A DNA stretch of 64,000 nucleotides, from positions 5,933,542 to 5,997,541 of the forward strand of contig CM021322.1 in assembly GCA_010645155.1 (NCBI GenBank), written 5' to 3'. This document shows, one piece after another, positions 12,501-27,500 of the stretch; position 1 is the first letter of the stretch, and every line of letters starts with the position of its first letter. The notes below the pieces were generated by a model that did no database searches, was not told where the DNA came from, and saw only the letters and a list, made by a program, of their open reading frames with translations. A program made the position numbers and the translations under genes. This DNA is from Tigriopus japonicus (lineage: Eukaryota; Arthropoda; Copepoda; Harpacticoida; Harpacticidae).

Positions 12501-15500
12501 GAGAAGCCGTACCCTTCCCCAAATTCCTGTGAATCCGGCACATAGAAGGAAAATATTGAAAGAAATATTAGACATCGACCACCATTTGACATGTGTCACG
12601 AAGGAATTTCATCTATCTTCTTCACACGAGTGTGTTTGCTCGCTGTGTGGTGAGCACTCTAATCCTTACCATGCTTTGTACTTTTGTAACCATACGAAAC
12701 CATAAGGTTGATTTAAGACATCGCAATAAATGCATACAAGAACAAACAAAACTGAAGAATTGACCAATTATCTTCAAACTACAATTGTGTGGATGAGTTT
12801 TCGTATCTTATAGTTAACTTACCTCTTCTTAGATAACAAAGAGACAACGTTTTTTCGCCCGCTTTTGTGTCTCGATGGCACAGGTTATAAAAATCGCATT
12901 CTTCTTTGTCATACCATAAGTACCAAAAAAATGTTTCGTCTATCGCACCTCCCCGGTCACAGAAATCTTCGTCGGCTAAAAAGCAACGGTAAAGCGATGT
13001 CGCTTGAAAAATGTCGATTTTAGGGTAGCTCATCGAACGAAACGCCAAAGCACAAAAAATGCGCAAATTTAAAAGATATTCAAATGACCTTACCAAATTG
13101 TTTCCCTTTCATAACAGTCATTGGGCCTTGGCGTTCATTGGCAGTTGCGTCTCTGATGGTATTTTCCTCTCTGTCAAAAAAGAGACATTTGCTGCCGAAG
13201 TAGTGCAGTGCTTTGCACCACGTCATTTGGCTGCAATATTCCCAACACCGATTCCTTTCTTGGGGGTTTTCTGGATTGAAGGGGAAATGAATCATCTCTC
13301 GAGGTTCTTCGGACACAATGTCTCTAGATTCCACATCAAATACGGCCTTTGGTCGAAATATTCCGCCATTTGCCGGCTCTACAAGGTGAAATTAGACACT
13401 ATCAGTCGATTGTGCAAGCATGGAATGGGATGGATTTTGGCTGGAAACTAATTCGAGGCATATCCACTCGAGTTTTGACGCAAGTACGGATTTCTGCCGA
13501 GGAGATCTGCGGTGAATTCCACCTAAGAACCTCATTCTTCCAATCATTTTCACACTCACCGACGATGCACCCCCTTTTCGAATTTGGGTTGGTTGAAGGG
13601 GAACCACTCGAGGAATCAAAGATATCCGCGGACTCGAACATTAAACATGAGGAAGTTTCCGGGCGATAAATTATTGCTTTATTGCACTGTCCTCCTGGAT
13701 CGCACAATTCTTGGCAATCTTCAAAAGTCGTGTCTTTCGCTTCTTCGTATGAGTTATAAGAGGCAAAATGATATTGCCAATTGGCAGGCAAAGACTCCTC
13801 AACGGGGCACAACTCTGGAAACATGTACAGTATTTAGAGAAATTAGAATTCATGATCACGAGAAAGAAAGCTTTGCTGCTTCATAGAGTAAGAAGTCCCA
13901 GAGAATTGTAAGAATGAAAGAACTCGTATTTATTAACATGAGGTTTTAAAGTCACATTGCCTTCCTTCTATGGGATTGGGAGCAGACGAACTTTTCCCTT
14001 ATGCTTTTCAAATGTTTTTTTTTAGATTGTTGTTGACTGAAACGGAGATTCTTCAATAGATAATTTTGCCTGAAAAAAACTGAGAACCAAATTCAAAATT
14101 GATTGGTACCAAAACTTGACACCTCAGCCATTTATTCCACATATTTTCGAATCAAATAAAAAGGTGTGGGTTAAAATAATTCATTTGTATGAATCATTAT
14201 GTGTAGTTGAATTTAGTTAGTAGTAGAATCTACATGTGACCCATATTTCATAAAATATATCTATGTAGGTAGTCAAGAGGATTTGAGAATGCCATAACTT
14301 GTATTCATCATTGTGAGGTTTTTAAAGTCAAAGTTCTTATTTTGCATGAATCATTTATGTGCAGTTTAAACGTGCAAGTTTTAACAGGCGTTCAAGGAAA
14401 TCATTTCCATTTCATGTCAGGTCATAAATTTGCGTTAGAGTCACTAACGGCCACTTCTAAATTCCAAACATTTGAAACTATTTTTATTAGATTAGTTCCA
14501 ATCTTTAAATTAGTGTAGGATGCAACAGCATGTGAAACACATAGAAACAAAATATTTAGGCATTTGGTTTTGACTCCTTTTAATGTTTGGCAAGCTCTAC
14601 GTTGTTAATATTGACTATTGGTAGACTGTAATTTGCGAAATCCAAGTTCTTCATCTTTTTTTGAACTAGATGATTTATTAGACTAGAGAGATTTTTTGAA
14701 CTACAGTACTTAACAATTATTTGAGGCTAGAAATTGGACAACTACTTACCATTTACTAGGGACGTATGTTTTGCAAAATACATCGTTAAATCCAATCGGA
14801 TGTCAGTGTTGGAACTTGATTCCGGTACGTAAGTTAGGGGCTCAGTGGTAGCAAAACGGCAAGCATCGATTCCGCCGCTTTTTGATTCATAACCAAAACC
14901 CAAACATGAAAGCTCGGCGCAGATTTCGAAGCATTCATCAAGATCGCCCCCGACAGACCTCTCAATTGGGAAATCCGATTTGAACGCGGTTTCAGTGTAG
15001 ATGCTGCTTTCCCACTTGGTAACCACATTCATTGTCCTTCCATCTTCATGCGTGAGAGTCTCTTTATATTCAGGACCTGAAATGGAAGTTTAGTTAGTGG
15101 TTAAGCATCTCTCTTCATTAGTGGCTTGAATTCTAACTTGCCTTGTGGAGTGTAACAAGCTAAATTCGGCGTTTCGGGAGTTCCAAGGTTCTTATGGCAC
15201 ATTCCAAGACTCTGACACTTTAACGGGTCATCTTTGAAAGGCAATAAGTGATCCTTAATTTCACCTGCGTTGCAAAGAGAGTCCTCGCCTAAAAAAGTTG
15301 TCAGGGAAAAGTTATTTTTGTCAAATTAGTACGTGCTTTGGGACTCCATCCGGATTTTTATCCCATGTGATGGGAAAACAAAAAGAGAGAAAACTTTGCG
15401 AGTGAGATCAATGCAGAAACATTGGCCGAAAAAGATTCAGGCAATTTACATCATATATTCGAGATCTACATACTGATAGAACGAACATTACTTTTAGGGC

Positions 15501-18500
15501 TTTCCGGATTTCTCCGACTTTGAATTTAGGATTGATCCAGCAACACTAGTACGAATGATTTCTTAGGAGGGTTGGGAATTTTTTTGAGATCTTCTTGCCT
15601 TTTTGGGAAAAGCAAGAAGTTTTGGGATCCCCAGTATGCAATAAAACGCAATACTTTTGAGCAATGTTTTAAAAATCCAATGTTTCTTGCATACTCACTG
15701 ATGCTCCCACCAGAACGAAAAATAGCACGCATGGCTTATTTGGAAAGTTGCTTATTTGTACAATAATTTGTTGCACCTCTAAGTGCTTTGTTTCCTTTTT
15801 AATACAATGTATGTTGGCGGACCCATGTGCTGGCGGCCAGACTTTTGTGCTTACCAAATTGTTTTTGACCCACCATCGTAAATTCCAATCCATCAGCAAC
15901 AAAATCTGAAAGAAGGTAAATTATTGAGGAAGTCAGAAAATACATTGGAGCGTAGTGGCGTTTTTTTGGAACTCTCAAAAAGTAGCTTGCGTAACAAGTC
16001 TACTCGAAAACCGAATGCTTCCATCACTATGATTCAAGTAAAGAACTCCTTGGAGCTTTCTTTATACATCGCGCTCACCAAACTGGCCAAAATTCACCAA
16101 GTAGCAATATTCCTCAATAATGGCAATAGAAGCGCAGAGAGAATCTCTGACGCATTGATCCCAACAGTTGTCCACGTTTTCATTTATACTCAGGATGGTG
16201 GCTGAAAATTTTCAAAGAAAGAAGCTTGTTACTTCAATTCACATGGGATTGTCATTTTTTTACTACGATTTCGTCTTTCACGCTTACGGGGCTTCAGTTG
16301 AAATCCTTCCTCGGCCTCCACGTGTCTCGAAAAGCCGGCAAATGCCTTCATGCCATCTAGCGGTTCTAGAAACAAATGGGTGGTGGTGATCAAAAACGCC
16401 TTTCTTGTATGCACAATGAAAATAAAACGGCCCTTAACTTGTAACTACTGCACTTCAAAGATTTGGTTGTCAAGCACAACAAATTCTACCTCATAATGTT
16501 GTGTACTGTACATTCAAGCAATCACCATAAACTATTAAGCACTCACTCAAGACACATGTCTGTGATGACGACGCCCTGGCGATTGAGTCATCGTCTCCTT
16601 GCCAAAACTTGCAGGCATTTTGTTGAGGTAAAAACGTGTAATCGGTACACGAGAGAGTCGCACACCGGTCTTTGCACTTGAGCACATCGTCGAAGCCTTG
16701 TTCAATGGTAGATAGATCATCTTCAGCTACAAATTCGGCATTGGGAGGAGGTGATCCCACATCAATGCACACATCTGAAAGAAGGGCAGTAAAATGTAGA
16801 GTGACGGTGGTGTTATTGACTACCGGTTTAACTGATTGATGTTTGTGTTGCTGAACTGATTATATATTTTTCACTGAAATGAAACGCTCACCAAGAAATA
16901 AGAACTTACAACCAATTGAAGCAACTTTGGAAACGGTACACAATCGGTTTGTGGATTGAATGAGCTCAAATCAAAACAGAGCTATTCTTTCGAAAATTGG
17001 AAATGGCTTTGAGTCATGTCGAGCCATCAAAAAATGAGCCATGGAAAATGTGTTCTTTAATACAAGTATTTAAGATATGCATTTTCTCTTAATCCTTGCA
17101 GATCTCAAGGATTTTTGGAGGTGTGTTTAACAAATCTAAAAATTTTTGAAATTACATTTTTTCTGCAAAATTTCTATTCAAATCAATGCCTCTGGCTTTT
17201 ATTAATCTGAAACTTGGTTTCCTATCAAAGAAGAGGGTCTGTGCCGCCTAAAGGTTATATTTCCGATGTTCCTTGATTCTCTTTCTATTCTGCTCCCCAT
17301 TACTCATTGTATTCCTATCCTTAGTCCGTTCAAGACCTCTTCATTATTTTTCCACAAGTCAGCATTGAACAGATTTGAAGCGGAAGGTTGTTACTGCAAT
17401 GACTGGCATTATGATAAATCATTCACCTAGATCACAGAGAGATCGGAGTATTTTTTTTTTTTTTTATTTCTGTACCACGGAAAATTGACATCCATTTTTT
17501 AACTTTTTTATCTCATATCTTTGGTCTTTCTCGGAATCAACAAGACATAGAGATTGCCTCAGGGTGGCCAAATGCAGATTACTTATGCGACATTCAAATT
17601 TTCCGAATGTTTTCTAAATCATGAAACTATGTTTTGGTAAGTTGCAAGTTTAGGAAATGAAGGGATAGTTTTGTCCAATCGTTCATGTTTTGTTTTGCTA
17701 AATCATGGACACTGTTGGTTATTTCTAGCGCAAGTGTACACTGTGGAATAGCCAGATTCAGCACACGATAAATCGTCCGCCAAAGCAAAAACAGCTTTTT
17801 CAGGAGCCGTTCCCATTCCGTCCCACGCTTCTGAAAAAATAGATATTAAGGTCCCTAATAGCGGTTTTCAATGAGATTTAGTATTTTTTTGAGCTATTGT
17901 GACATAAGCTTTAAAACTCGAAATTTTCCTTTTCTTTCCTGACATTGAAAATTTTTATGAAATCTTTGGGAATTTGATTTAACTGTATGTATTGTTTTTC
18001 TGCTTTTTTGGGTCAAAAATGGAAGATTCAACCCCAAATAACCCAGCTACTAATGAATGTATTTTTATTCAATCTGAATGCAATTGGTAACTAAATGGTC
18101 TCTAAATATGGACTAATTACTTTTCAAGAGTATAAAAATTATATATATACCTTTATACTTTATGTACCTAGTATAAAATATAAGGTACATAACTTTTTAA
18201 TGGGACCAAAAATTATACAAAACAAAAAATAAAGGTGCTCCCCATTAAATTGTGAGCCAAAAAAATGCCAAGATGTCTTTGGGTATTTCGATTCAAACTT
18301 AAAAAGTCATTCGAAACACTGTATGCAAGCTTAGGCTTTGTAACTCAATGGAGAGTCGGACGATTCGCTAATGTTAGGTTCGTAAATTGTGTACTTAAAC
18401 TACTATAGTGGAAACATCCTAAACTCTAGTCCTTATGGTTAGATTACACTACACAATGTATGTCGTGGATCGAGTCACACTTTGAAGTCACAGATACAAT

Positions 18501-21500
18501 TTTTCCATTGGCACGTAAGGAAGACTCCGCAAGAGGTTGCGAGATTGTACATCTCTGATGACGCAGTTCACCTCAAACTGCTGTATAAAATGTGAAGTGT
18601 AATCTTGCCCTTAGACCCTAGTTTGACCAATGATCAATAAGGAAATACATTTTTGGATTTTGAATGCTGAGGCTAAAAGGGTAAAAGAGAGTACCATAAC
18701 ATACCATATCATAAGTTATGTAAACAAACCCTAGGAATATTTCGATGACTCGACCGTAAACGCATTTGGAAAACTCCAAAGTTAAAAATGACTCGTCTGA
18801 ACTCGTCTGAACATAAATCAAAAAGTGAGTCAGATCGCCTACTGGAAACAACATCTTCCTTCAAACGTTTTTCCGAAAGTTAATATTTCAATTCTTCAAC
18901 GCTTCTGACGTATTTTTGGAATGATTGCTTGCCCATGAGTTGTCTTCTTATTATGTGCACTCTCTTTATCAATGTATCTTACTACCATTTTTTTTATCTT
19001 CACCACATTATCTTTTGTCTTCTACCTTTTTACCTGGACTTTGGAAGTGTGATTTTGTGGTTTTTGTGTGTGTTTTATTTACTGTCCGTTTTTTTCTTCT
19101 TCTTTTTTCTTTTAATCCTTTTTTTTTCATTTGCCAATACTCGTTCATACACGTTGTGTTTCTGAGTGGCTCTTATACAAATACAAAGATCAGTAGCAAA
19201 TGAATTGAGAGTCCTTAGGTTTAACACTGAAAATGTTGAAAATATTATCTTTCCTGAAGCCTTAAATATTTGAAAATGTGTTCAGCAAATCTGGAATTGG
19301 TTGAAACATCTTTTTCTAACAAAAACATTTTTATTACTTTTATTGTTGAAGTAACTCTCTTTTGACAAAGCTTTCAACGTTTCTGAATTAACTCAACGAT
19401 CAATTACTCAAGGCAGTTTCTACGTTTTTTACTCTGAAACATAAATGCTATGTTTGGAGAGACCAAAGTCTAAATAATTTTGGTGCTTGTGTCCTCTGGA
19501 TAAAACTTGAAATATGTCGATATTACCACTCATGAATGAATGATCTTTCTTCAAAATGAAGGAAGCAAATCTTACTGGAACTACCATTAGTTAATTTAAC
19601 ATTGGATAACTTACTATCCGAATTCGATCCATACTTGATGATGCCGAATTCTCCAGGTAAAGCGGCACTACTGTCAGGATTTTTCTTGTAAGTGAAAGGT
19701 TTAAGTGCTAATTTACAAATAACTTCTCGGGCCTCTCTTTCGTAAAACAAAATATAACAAAACAAGAAAATTGATGCATTCGTCCACACAGTCAATAACG
19801 AATAGAGTTTGGTGCATCAATTGTGAACGCAGAGACAAAAAAGGCATTCTTAAATTTTGGGTTATTCCATTTTGCATGTGCAAAATGTGCTCCAAAGTAC
19901 TTTGAGACTTCTTTTCTCAACTTTATGTAGTTTCGCTGTATAAGTTGTGATTGAAAATCGCGGCTTATGTAGCGAATCTTGATCGAGCATGGTTATTTTT
20001 ACTCCATCTCCTCTACTTTTAATGCTTCTGGATATGCTTCTACTACTCTTCAAAACTATTTCAATAACCGACCTAGAGTCAATGCTCAACAAGGGCGTAC
20101 CCAAGTCAGTAATGATTTATATGAAGTGACTATTAAACTATATTTCGGGTTAGATTGAATACACTTTTCATGAGATTTATAGATAGCATATGGAACCCAA
20201 CAAATCAATCATCCAAATTTTATTCTGCAATCTTTGGTATTTTTCTAAATAAAATTTGTAATGTAAAATCTGTCCCTGACTCCTCCATGGATGAACCTTC
20301 TCCAAAGCGGTTTAAATCCATCTTAGTAGAACTAAACCAAAGTGAACTCACCATTCAAATACTTGATGAAGCTGAAACTTCCACGTGTTGTGTCACTGTT
20401 GTCAGGATCTTTTGCGTAAGTGAAAGGTTCACTTGCCAATCTGCACTTAAATGATGCAGTGTTCACAAACAAAAAAGCCACAGCAAAACATGAAATCTTG
20501 ATGCATTCGTCCACACAGTCGTAGTAAGAAGAAGCACCATTTGATGCTTCAATTGTGTACCATGATTCAACCAACGAGTTGGCAAATTGTGGCCCAATCC
20601 ATTGTGCATGTGCAGATATCCCCTCTCCAAGGTCCATGTTTTCTCTTTCCGATGCTCCGGCTAATAATATTTGTAAACAGTATGAGGTTAAGACAACGTT
20701 GACTTCGATTTATTTTCATATTACTACTTATCAGATTTAGGACTCTTACCAGGGTTAAAACAGAATGGAGATGGAACGTCAGAAGTCCCAAAGTCCCGAT
20801 AGCACAAACCACGTTTTTCGCAACTTTCCCGGTCGTCATTAAAGTTTATCGTGGTGTCAGAAATTACCCCCAAATCACAGTGATCTTCATTGGCTGAAAA
20901 AGTTTGACATCAACTTGCTTTTAGTATTAATGTTGTGTCTGCAGTTGGATTTTCATGCACATCAAACTGAAGGGATGAGAGAAAGTATTTCTCAAACTAC
21001 GAATGGCTAGTCATCCCAATGTTTGCCATATCCACTAAGAAAACTTGTCCTAAGCCTTTTTTCTTGATTATCGATTTGTTAGGGCTAAATCAGTCTTAAT
21101 CATAAAAAGTTGCTATTTGTCTCCAAGTTCGAAGTAAAAATTTGGAGTGTCATCTGTTATTTGCTCAACCCTGAGTGTTCGATCTTCAATAACATCTTTT
21201 TTGATTCTACATTTGACAAACAGTACATTGCACAAGGGTTTTTCGGTTTGGGCCGGATATTATGAGGATTTACTTTAATTTACTTTGGTCTAAACATTAA
21301 CTAAAAACACTGGATCTACTACACGTACTGGTCTTGGGACTTACCAAATAATTTTTGATCTAAATGAACAAATCTCTTTCCGTGGACTCCGGGGGAAGGA
21401 GGAACAAATGCTTTTTGGTTGTCATCAATTAGATAACATTCATCCGGAGTAATGGCAGCAGAAACACACAATGGATGTTTGGCGCAATTATTCCAACAGT

Positions 21501-24500
21501 CTTCCACGTTGTAACTAATTGCCAAAACACCGTCTGAGGGATCGAGAATATTTTCCATAGACATACACAATTTTGCAGAAACGTGATAGTTTGGTAGTTT
21601 ATATTTACCCATGTCAATTATTAGTCCTGCTCTTTCCTCAATACTCTTGGGAAATATTCTGTCTGTCAGTGGTTCTGAAAAAAATAAAACCACGGATGTA
21701 TTTTTTGGAAAAAACAAGACGCTGTCTGAATGAGGCACTTCATATTCAGCACGAGAGGAAAATGATTTGAAATTGAATTGAAATAAATATAAACGTAACA
21801 TTCACAGACAAACCGTGACCGAGCTTCGGGGAATAATCAGGCCCAGCTTATGCTTACTGAGCTTCCCTATCTTGCCTTTAATGGTAAATATTTTCGAAAT
21901 GTTGAAACCCTTGACCCTTGTAAAGTTGTTGTTGTTGTGGAAGTTTGAGGACCAACCGCTTGGAGTATGGAACACAATATCCGTGTTTATGTCCTCTTGC
22001 TTTCAAAGAGTTTTGTTGCGGCAAGTTGTCTGGTCCACAATCCAAGACAAGGGTATATGTCGCATCACATAGACCTCATTACAAATTAGTACTTTTACCC
22101 TCCAAACCACCGTTCGTCTGACATTCAGTAGGTTAGAAATTTATTGTCGATATGATGTGATATATGCCAATTCAAATGTGAGCTTTGATCCACTTCTTCA
22201 TGAAATACATGCGAAGCCCAATACACACCTATCAGGTGTCTTGTTCTATCCATGAAACAGAATGATTGCGGATTTTTTATTTCCACAACAAGGAATGAGA
22301 TTCCTTGTAAAGAAAGCTAGTCATTAACGTTACTACAAAATTTAACATTTACCGGGTTGGCCACTTAAAACTGGACATGGAAAATATTAAATTTCAAACA
22401 ATCAGGGGCTTTGAATCAAAAAGTTGTTTAGAAATAGCTTTGATCATACTTTCATCTTTGTCAATAAACCATTTCTTTAAGTGGCCCCTATTCTTAACAA
22501 GATCTTAAATTCAATTAGCAATAAAAGAAGGGATTCACCATCATCATGTTTGGCAAGAAGTTTTTGTCACGGAGTCAGGAAATTCCATGAGCAGCAGTCA
22601 TATTTTTGTTGTTGTTACTTTCAAAATTTACCCCTCAATTGGGTTGGATTGATAAATATTTTTTTTCTCACAAGTCCATGGGCTTTGAGAAGAAACAAAG
22701 GAACTTGATCTTAAAACGGACCTTCCTTCAAATTTCTATTATTTGGGAAGAGTAAGAGGGTAAGTAAAGGCACAAGCTTGATTTTGAAGGTTTTAAAAAC
22801 TCATTCATGATGTTATTGGACACTTCCTTTTTACAAAAGTTACTGGAAAAGGTAATCCTGAATGTCAAATGTAGTTTCTTTTCCCGGTTTTAAGTGGAAG
22901 GACAATTTTAGGATCAAGTCTTATTCTTCTTCAATACTCAATCCCATGAACCGTTCAAAATTGAATCCACTTAAGGGATGAAAGTGGAAGGCAATGGTAA
23001 TAAAATAGTGTCCTTTATACAATTGGATGACTGCCTGACAAGAACTTCAATAGGAACGTGTTGACGGCGAATCTCTGTTTGATTGTTAATAGAATTCAAA
23101 TTTCTGGCAGAATTCACTTAGAGAACTTGTTTAAAACAAAAGTTTTGGTCAATAATATTGTAAGAACTATTTGTAACAATATTTGATTCAAAGTCTCTGA
23201 TTGTCCGCAATTTGCATGAATTTGAATTTTCCATGCTCGGTTTTAAGTGGCCAACCCTGTACGTACGGTACGTATATGATATTTGGTCTACCAAAGAATT
23301 ATCATTGGCTGATCTGTGCAACCCTTGAATCATGGGTTGATCAGGGATAGTATTTTATAATTTATCCAATCCTGCCTTAAATGCTGTTGGAGGATCAGCT
23401 CCTACATATTCTAGACCAAGAGTAATGGGCAAAAGATGGAACAATGTGTGAATCATTGGTAGGAAGAACAAAAATTTAAGCTTTTGTATTATTTAGGGTT
23501 ATCCAATATATATATATGGACAAAAAATAACTTGTGGCTTCTAGAACGAGTTTAAAAATTTGGGCTTGTTTCGCATGTTTGGTCACTTTAACTGTCCGCT
23601 GAACAGTTGTGAGGGCGACATTTTCCTCATAAATTCAGTGCATTCCGCCCCCTTTGCCAAATTAGCCTAACTTAAGCTTGCACGCTATCTAGTGATTAAT
23701 AAATGATCTAAGGTTCGAACTAGCCTGGATTCCTTAGAATTTGGAGGTGCTCTCAGAGCACAGGTAAAACCTCTACGATCACAACAGCTGACCTCAAATC
23801 CTGGGTTAGGACAGAGCCCATGAATGCTCTTGAAGTCAAACAATAGGTCAGATGTTTTGTGTTTGGAGATCCATGATTGAAGCATACTTCATCAATTGAC
23901 TTCTATCCATTTTGTGTATTATTAGACGTTTTCAGGCTTCTAAAATGACGCCATACAAATGTCAACTTCTACGTATTAGATGTTCGACCCAACATTTGGT
24001 AAGAAATGCTCTAGCTGGCTTAAAATACGCTTGAAGTCAATAATGGAAGCATGCTTGCAGCATGCCTTGGTGCAGACAAAACATATGAGCTAGTAGCAGA
24101 TGCCTTTCAAACCTTTTCTGAGCACTGTAAAGCCCTAACTTTTGGAGTCTCTCATAATACGAGAACCCTCTCACACCTGTGATGTTCCTAGAAAAACAAA
24201 CATCTTTGGACCTGCTCGACCTTTTGCAAACCTGCCGAACTCAAGGGAGACCAAATGGGTGAGTTATATTCAAGATGAGGCTGAAGAATCAATTAACGAA
24301 TTTTACTTTTTATTATCAAGTGGATATATTCGTTTTAGCAAACTTACCCACAACACACACCGGAGGATTGTCATCTGGATAAGTGTTTGCCCAATACTGG
24401 CATACATCAGTTTTCGGAAGCCACATAAAGTATTTACACGTTGTGACGACTCTGCAACGATCAGCGCAACTGGACACTGAGGAATAGCCAGGTTCAGTAA

Positions 24501-27500
24501 TAGATAAATCGTCCGCCAAAGCAAAAACAGCTTGTTCTGGAGCCGTCCCCATTCCTTCACACGCTTCTGAAAAAATAGATATTAAGGTACCTAATAGCGG
24601 TTTTCAATGAAATTTAGTATTTTTTGAGCTATTTTGACATTAGCTTCAAAACTCAAAATTTTCCTCTTCTTTCCTGACATTGAAAATTTTTATGAAATCT
24701 TTGGGAATTTGATTTAACTGGATGTATTGTTTTTCTGCTTTTTTCGGTCAAAAATGGAAGATTCAACCCCAAATAACCCAGCTACTGATGAATGTATTTT
24801 TATTCAATCTGAATGCAATTGGTAACTAAATGGTCTCTAAATATGGACTAACTTGTATAAAATATAAGGTACATAACTTTTTAATGGGACCAAAAATTAT
24901 ACAAAACAAAAAATAAAGGTGCTCCCCATTAAATTGTGAGCCAAAAAAAAAGGTATTTAAAATACATTTTCCAATAAAAAACTTTTGCAGTATCAAAGAC
25001 ACTCAAAGTTGGGTAATAATTTAAGTTTTGAACATGGTCCTTCTAGAAATTGTAATTTTGGATATGACTCTGTTAGACATTTTTATTTGTAATTTTGGCA
25101 CAACACACACCAAATCGTACCCTAAATTGTTATGAAAATAACTTTCCAAAAATCTTATTTAAGTGCATTTTAAGTGATATTTTTTCATATTTTGAGCTAT
25201 TTTGACATAAGTTCCAAAACTGAAAAAAATCATTTATTTTTGCAATATTGAAAAACTATGTGAAATCTTTGGGAATTTTTTTTTTCATATAACTGTAGCG
25301 TTTTTCGGCTTTTTGGGGTCAAAAATGGACCATTCAAAGTCAAATAACTCAGCTGTTGCTGAATGAATTTTTATTCAATTTGAATTCATCAGGTAACTAA
25401 ATGGTCTCTAAATATGGATTAAATAGTTTGTTAAAAAATGTTATATTTAATAAGTTTTTAGGTATATAACTTTTTCCCTGGACCTAATCTTGTATAGTAC
25501 AATAAAAGTAAAGTTGTTCCCCATTGAATTGTGGGTCCAAAAAGTGCCATGGTGTTTTTGGGTATTTTGATTCAAACCTAAAAAGCCATTCGGAACACCG
25601 TGTTTGGATATTTCGATTCAAACTTAAAAAGTCATTCGAAACACTGTATGCAAGCTTAGGCTTTGTAACTCAATGGAGAGTCGGACGATTCGCTAATGTT
25701 AGGTTCGTAAATTGTGTACTTAAACTACTATAGTGGAACATCCTAAACTCTAGTCCTTATGGTTAGATTACACTACACAATGTATGTCGTGGATCGAGTC
25801 ACACTTTGAAGTCACAGATACATTTTTTCCATTGGCACGTAAGGACGACTCCGCAAGAGGTTGCGAGATTGTACATCTCTGATGACGCAGTTCACCTCAA
25901 ACTGCTATATAAAATGTGAAGTGTAATCTTGCCCTTGGACCCTAGTTTGACCAATGATCAATAAGGAAATACATTTTTGGATTTTGAATGCTGAGGCTAA
26001 AAGGCTGAACCCCGCCAGCCAACAAACAGTCAGCCAACACATCGTCTGATATTTTCTGATAGGCAATTTTAAGTCCAGTATCAGAATGGCTCTCTGTTTG
26101 TGCATGTGGATATGTAATTTAGATAATTTTGACGACAAAATCTGAAAGCTGTGCTGGAACTATAATTTTGAACTGTAAGAGTCCCTAGCCAAAATGAAGG
26201 GTAGAGCAAATTGTTTGAAATAATAGAGCGCTACGTTGTTAATCTTTTCCATCTGTAGACTGTAATTTGCGAAATCCATGTTATCGGCTCCTTTTCATCT
26301 TTTTTTGATAGGATGATTTATTAGACTAGAGAGATTTTTTGAACTACAGTTCTTAACAACAACTACGTTAGGCTAGAAATTGAACTGTTACTTACCATAC
26401 GTATGTTTTGCAAAAAACAGCGTTAAACCCAAACGGATGTCAGTGTTGGAACTTGATTCCGGTACGTAAGTTAGGGGCTCAGTGGTAGCAAAACGGCAAG
26501 CATTGATTTCGCCATTGCTTGATTCAAAACCAAAAACCAAACATGAAAGCTCGGCGCAGATTTCGAGGCATTCATCAAAATCGCCCCCGATAGACCTCTC
26601 AATTGGAAAATCCGATTTGAACGCGGTTTCAGTGTAGATGCTGCTATCCCACCTGGTAACCACATCCATTGTCCTTCCATCTTCATGCGTGAGAGTCGTT
26701 ATTCGTCCGCCACCTGAAATCGAAGTTTAGTTAGTGGTTAAGCACCTCTCTTCATTAGTGGCTTGAATTCTAACTTGCCTTTTCCAATGTAACAAGCCAA
26801 ATTCGGCGTTTCGGGAGTTCCGAGGTTCCTATGGCACATTCCAAGACTCTGACACTTTGACGGGTCATTTTTGAAAGGGAATAAGTGATCCACAATTTCA
26901 CCTTCGTTGCAAAAAGAGTCCTCGCCTGAAAAAGTTGTCACGGAAAAGTTGCATTAGTTGTTCCATCCACAACCAGGGGTTGAAAGGCCCTGACATATAA
27001 TTCCCAAAGCGGATGGACTCAAATAGATACCTCTGACCCAAGCACTAGGTTGATTACCTTGATAGCTCTTAAACTAAGAGAGCACCTAAAACTTCGGCTT
27101 CAATTTATTAGCCCTATCTTCGGGCCTCCGGTTAATGCTCTGGTGAGAGCATCTAACAAATGAAAGCACTTGACGATAGAGACAGAAAGCAAATTGTTCA
27201 CCTACAATCTGGGGTCACTCTCTACGTCTACACCTGCATGTCGGGCTAATCACTACTCTCAGTAGATTTTCTAGCTCCTGACTAAATGCAGAGAAACTTC
27301 CTGATATATAAATCAGTGTCAAGTGATGGAAGGGTTGGAAACGACATTTCCCGTGAGATCGTTTGTCAAGATCGCCAATGTGCACAGAACATTAGTCAAA
27401 TTAGTCCATGCTTTGTACTGATGGGACTCCATTCGGATTTTTATCTCATTGATGGTAAAACAAAAAGAGAGAAAACTTTGCGAATGAGATCATTGCAGAA

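Larger units (their letters stand above)
14590..18690. repeat. Segmental duplication, block A
   Basis: Matches 26226-31190 (block B) through exons and introns in the same orientation. It holds B4, L4, A3, C3, the dead C exon and a repeat R1 copy. Block A lacks two segments present in B (about 26945-27396 and 27510-27755). The left edge is at the CTACGTTGTTAAT shared by 14597 and 26231. Confidence 0.85.
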
